DNA of 64,000 nucleotides, from assembly GCA_036403155.1 (NCBI GenBank), contig DASWRM010000034.1, positions 62,001 through 126,000 on the forward strand, read 5' to 3'. Below the pieces are notes generated by a model. That model searched no databases. It saw only the letters and a program-made list of their open reading frames with translations, and had not been told where the DNA came from. Below are positions 61,516-64,000 of the stretch, piece after piece. A program made the position numbers and the translations under genes. Numbering within the stretch: the stretch's first letter is position 1; each line of letters starts with the position of its first letter. The stretch comes from Gaiellales bacterium (GTDB lineage Bacteria > Actinomycetota > Thermoleophilia > Gaiellales > JAICJC01).

Positions 61516-62559
61516 TCAGACGTTGAAGCGGATGTTCAGCACGTCGCCGTCCTTGACGACGTAGTCGCGCCCCTCCACGCGCACCCAGCCGCGCCGCTTC
61601 GCCTCGGTCTCGCCGCCCGCCTCCACCAGCCGGTCCCACTCGATCACCTCCGCCCGGATGAACCCGCGAGCGAGGTCGGTGTGGATCTTTCCCGCCGCCT
61701 CCTGCGCGTTCTGGCCCCGGCGAATCGTCCACGCCCGCGTCTCCTTCTCGCCCGATGTGAAGAACGGGATCAGGTCGAGCGCGTGGTATGCGGCCAGGCT
61801 GACCTGATCGAGCGCCGGCGACGCGATGCCGAGATCGTCCAGGAAGGCCTGGCGATCGGCCTCGTCCAGCTCGGCGATCTCGGCCTCGAGCTTCGCGTCC
61901 AGCGCGATCGTCTCGATGCCGCGGTCGTGGCCGAAGGCTCGCAGCGCCGCGACCGACTCGTCATTCCCCGACTCGTCGACGTTCGCGATGTAGAGCGCGG
62001 GCTTGGCGGTCAGCAGGTCGAGGCCCTCCGGCATGTCGATGCCGAACGACCGCGCCGGCCGTCCCTGCTCCAGCCCCGCCTCCAGCTCGCGCAGCAGGTC
62101 GTGCTCGGCGACGGCCGCGGCCTCCCCCGACTTCGCCGTCTTGGCCACCCGCTCGATCCGGCGCTGCACGGCCGCCTGGTCGGCGAACACGAGCTCCAGC
62201 TCCACGGTCTCGGCGTCGTCGAGCGGATCGACCCGCCCCGACGGGTGCGCCACCTGCTCGTCGGAGAAGCAGCGGACGACGAGGACGACGGCATCCGTCG
62301 TGCGGATGTGCGCGAGCAGCTCGCCGCCCAGCCCCTCCCCGCGCTTGGCGCCGCGCACCAGACGTGTCAAATCCACGACCTCGAGCGTCGCGGGCACCAC
62401 GCGCCGGGATTCGGACACGCGCGCAAGCGCCGCGAGCCGCGGGTCGCGCACGTCGGCGATGCCCTGGCCCCCGTCAGCAGAGACCGAGGCGCCGCACAGG
62501 CAGCGCAGCGTGGTCGTGACGCCGGACCACGGCAGGCCGAGCAGTCCGAGGCCGGCCAT
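61516..62559 (-). CDS. YchF/Obg-like protein with degenerate P-loop
   Basis: 347 residues, full YchF length. The C-terminal TGS part is intact (IPFFTSGEKETRAWTIRRGQNAQEAAGKIHTDLARGFIRAEVI ... DYVVKDGDVLNIRFNV region, about 255-347). The G1 loop, normally GLPNVGKST, reads GLPWSGVTTT (8-17), so the phosphate-binding Lys is Val14. G3, normally D-I-A-G-L, is D-L-T-R-L. The specificity segment ALYIANVDE remains. Nucleotide hydrolysis is therefore doubtful. YchF normally binds ribosomes and ATP. Third gene in the mce-DUF3107 unit. Confidence 0.85.
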   Translation of the reverse strand: MAGLGLLGLPWSGVTTTLRCLCGASVSADGGQGIADVRDPRLAALARVSESRRVVPATLEVVDLTRLVRGAKRGEGLGGELLAHIRTTDAVVLVVRCFSDEQVAHPSGRVDPLDDAETVELELVFADQAAVQRRIERVAKTAKSGEAAAVAEHDLLRELEAGLEQGRPARSFGIDMPEGLDLLTAKPALYIANVDESGNDESVAALRAFGHDRGIETIALDAKLEAEIAELDEADRQAFLDDLGIASPALDQVSLAAYHALDLIPFFTSGEKETRAWTIRRGQNAQEAAGKIHTDLARGFIRAEVIEWDRLVEAGGETEAKRRGWVRVEGRDYVVKDGDVLNIRFNV

Positions 62560-62576
62560 GGGTCAGGCAGCCGCCG

Positions 62577-62786
62577 TCAGAACCCGACCCGCCCCACGTG
62601 CGTCTCGCGGCGCACGTAGCAGACCTTGGACACGTCCACGTGGTGGGCGACCCCGTCGCCGGTGAACGACGCGAGGCCCGATCCCTGCTGCAGCGTCTGC
62701 TCGAGCCGGGCCCACTCCTCCTCCGGGAGCTTCGCGCTGATGATCAGCCCGCCCTCGAATCCGATCTCGACACGCGAATCAGCCAT
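62577..62786 (-). CDS. DUF3107 family small protein
   Basis: 69 residues with beta-strand pattern: RVEIGFEGGLIISAKLPEEE at the start and KVCYVRRETHVGRVGF at the end, matching the actinobacterial DUF3107 family (about 70-75 residues). No known function. ATG 62786 lies within the end of the epimerase gene and has a GGAGAG ribosome site; 17 bases separate it from the YchF-like gene. Confidence 0.75.
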   Translation of the reverse strand: MADSRVEIGFEGGLIISAKLPEEEWARLEQTLQQGSGLASFTGDGVAHHVDVSKVCYVRRETHVGRVGF

Positions 62787-63204
62787 GCTCGCTCTCCTCG
62801 TTGGGGGGTTGCACAAGCTCGACGAGCACACCCTCGACGCTGTGCGGGTGGATGAACGCGACCCGGAGGCCGAACAGCCCGACCCGCGGCGTCTCGTCGA
62901 TCAGCTCGGCTCCCGCATCGGCCGCCTCGCCGAGGGCGGCTCCGATGTCGTCGACCCGCAGCGCGACGTGGTGCATGCCCGGCCCGCGGTTGGCGAGGAA
63001 CTTGCCCACCGGCGTCTCCGGCCCGAGCGGCCGCAGCAGCTCGATGCGGCCGACGCCGAGCAGCATCGTGGCCGCCTCGACGCCCTGCTCGGGCACCGTC
63101 TCGCGGTGTTCCAGGCGACCGCCGAGCACGCGCTCGTACGTTGCAATGGCCGAATCGAGATCCGCAACCGCGTGCCCGATATGATGGATCTCCTGCGTGC
63201 GCAC
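62779..63204 (-). CDS. mce: Methylmalonyl-CoA epimerase (VOC fold)
   Basis: 141 residues, two glyoxalase-type modules. Metal ligands lie in IHHIGHAV at the start, GMHHVALRV in the middle (about His78) and VLVELVQ near the end (Glu128). These and the length fit methylmalonyl-CoA epimerase, which links the S and R forms in propionate metabolism; a glyoxalase I relative is the alternative. GTG 63204 follows a leaderless promoter. First gene of the mce-DUF3107-ychF-like unit. Confidence 0.83.
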   Translation of the reverse strand: MRTQEIHHIGHAVADLDSAIATYERVLGGRLEHRETVPEQGVEAATMLLGVGRIELLRPLGPETPVGKFLANRGPGMHHVALRVDDIGAALGEAADAGAELIDETPRVGLFGLRVAFIHPHSVEGVLVELVQPPNEESEHG

Positions 63205-63213
63205 TGCGCACGG

Positions 63214-63219
63214 ATCCTA
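63214..63219 (-). promoter_or_regulatory. -10 box of a leaderless promoter (mce unit)
   Basis: TAGGAT on the minus strand, 9 bases before GTG 63204. Confidence 0.55.
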
Positions 63220-63249
63220 GTGGGACAGACCGCAATCGGGGGTACACCA

Positions 63250-63642
63250 ATGGGCTTTCTGGACAAGATCAAGCAACAGGCGACGGATGTCGCGAGCACC
63301 GTCGTCGAGAAGACGCAGGAGACGGCGAAGACCGGCCAGCTGCAGATGCAGCTGCGCAGCCTGAAGAACGAGGAGCGGGACGGGCTGGCCGACCTCGGCG
63401 CCGCGATGATGGCGCTCGGCGAGACGCCGTCGTCGCTCAGCGACCAGGCCGACCGGGTGCGGCAGATCCGGCTGCGGATCGCCGAGAAGGAGGCGGAGAT
63501 CTCCGAGGTGCGCGAGGCGGACGCCCAGGAGCCGTCGTCCTCCCCCCCGCCGTCGACCCCGGCCGACACGGTCGAGAGCGACGCCGAGGAGGTCGTCGAG
63601 GCGCCGCAGTCCTCGGCCACCGACGAGACCACCGCCGGCTGA
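63250..63642 (+). CDS. Small coiled-coil protein with acidic Pro/Ser tail
   Basis: 130 residues. Helical/coiled-coil first ~90 residues (GFLDKIKQQATDVASTVVEK ... QLRSLKNEERDGL ... DRVRQIRLRIAEKEAEISEV), then a disordered tail rich in Pro, Ser, Asp and Glu. No catalytic or membrane part. It resembles small envelope-stress or cytoskeletal helpers in shape only; no family is named. A GGGGGT 7 bases upstream of ATG 63250 can serve as ribosome site. Confidence 0.6.
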   Translation: MGFLDKIKQQATDVASTVVEKTQETAKTGQLQMQLRSLKNEERDGLADLGAAMMALGETPSSLSDQADRVRQIRLRIAEKEAEISEVREADAQEPSSSPPPSTPADTVESDAEEVVEAPQSSATDETTAG

Positions 63643-63659
63643 CCGACGGCCGCCGTCGG
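63643..63659. terminator. Bidirectional hairpin
   Basis: CCGACGGC, one central base, GCCGTCGG: a perfect 8-bp inverted repeat exactly filling the space between two convergent stops (63642 and 63662). Confidence 0.55.
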
Positions 63660-63661
63660 GC

Positions 63662-64000
63662 CTAGCCGTCCGCCGCCGGCGGCGGCTGCTCGCTCCGCAG
63701 CACCGCCTCGCGGCGCCGGGTGGGCGTCGCGGGCGTGCGCGGAGCGTGGGTCGTCGACACGATCTCCGGCTGCTCGCGCGGCAGCTCGACGCCGATCTGG
63801 CCGGAGGCGTTGGACGCCGGCTCGAGGCCGGCCAGCAGCGCGTCGATCTCCTCGCGCTCCAGCGTCTCCTTCTCGAGCAGCGCCGAGGCGAGGGCATCGA
63901 GGTGCCGGCGGTGCGCCCGCACCAGCCTCAGGGCCTCGGCATACGCCTGGTCGGTGATCTCGCGCTGCTCTCCGTCGCGGAGCCGCTTGGTCTCCTCGGA
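63662..64000 (-). CDS. ftsH: C-terminus of ATP-dependent zinc metalloprotease FtsH (partial)
   Basis: The last 112 residues of a larger protein; its N-terminal part is beyond the window. The helical end of the FtsH protease domain is recognisable: SEETKRLRDGEQREITDQAYAEA, then LVRAHRRHLDALASALLEKETLEREEIDALL, where H-x6-LA-x2-LLE-x-ETL is the family hallmark. A variable tail of about 45 residues follows. The zinc-binding HEXXH motif and AAA domain would lie upstream, outside the window. Confidence 0.85.
   Translation of the reverse strand, partial: SEETKRLRDGEQREITDQAYAEALRLVRAHRRHLDALASALLEKETLEREEIDALLAGLEPASNASGQIGVELPREQPEIVSTTHAPRTPATPTRRREAVLRSEQPPPAADG

Overview
This is a contiguous piece of a high-GC bacterial chromosome with very dense coding, no rRNA, no recognisable tRNA, no insertion sequence, no phage gene and no CRISPR array. 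The gene families (DUF3107, actinobacterial-style FtsH tail, complete 14-subunit nuo operon with separate nuoC and nuoD, CIRCE-controlled groES-groEL) and the abundant leaderless promoters point to Actinobacteria. My best guess is the class Thermoleophilia (Gaiellales or Solirubrobacterales relatives); that placement is inference, not something the sequence proves.

Layout. 1-7470: an M20 amidohydrolase and GNAT acetyltransferase, a TPR protein, a YgfZ-like protein, a molybdopterin oxidoreductase, then a translationally coupled ABC exporter plus second M20 peptidase. 7461-15217: envelope genes, namely a secreted phosphoesterase, a large polytopic protein, a DUF1028 protein, a PMT-type glycosyltransferase, an Aur1-like PAP2 phosphatase and a PIG-V-like mannosyltransferase. 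15247-18639: a candidate small RNA, groEL, groES with two CIRCE operators, and an MFS transporter whose 3' end carries one of those operators. 18687-22635: ASCH protein, serine hydrolase, TadG/VWA protein, degenerate GGDEF protein, zinc-ribbon protein. 22718-27883: a pyruvate (or branched-chain) dehydrogenase E1 alpha, E1 beta, E2 cluster fused by spacing to lipB and lipA, so the lipoate-dependent enzyme and the enzymes that make its cofactor are made together. 27905-34544: cupin, nucleophile-less alpha/beta hydrolase, amidotransferase, a 370-bp island of REP/BIME-like hairpin repeats, fumC, a small Cys protein, Mug-type DNA glycosylase, ferredoxin-NADP reductase and an A-type Fe-S carrier.

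34742-49037 is the nuo operon (A-B-C-D-E-F-small ORF-G-H-I-J-K-L-M-N), almost every junction overlapping, driven by one leaderless promoter. The extra 55-codon ORF between nuoF and nuoG is coupled on both sides and is not a known complex I subunit. 49046-53122: L,D-transpeptidase, a membrane protein, a UlaG-like hydrolase coupled to a second DUF1028 protein, and Mrp. 53175-56605: an ABC-2 exporter with two permeases and an AzlCD pair. 56610-64000: IMPase, DUF1015, YhaM-like nuclease, methyltransferase, thiol/GST-like protein, membrane protein, a YchF homologue with a destroyed P-loop, DUF3107, methylmalonyl-CoA epimerase, a coiled-coil protein and the C-terminus of FtsH.

The most general regulatory feature is that at least 22 genes have a TANNNT -10 box ending only 5-10 bases before the start codon, so their mRNAs should begin at or almost at the start codon. 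Genes with a real 5' leader (msrP-like, groES, fumC, hesB, fnr, ulaG-like) instead show a Shine-Dalgarno sequence. All promoter and function calls were made by eye from the sequence; no search was run.
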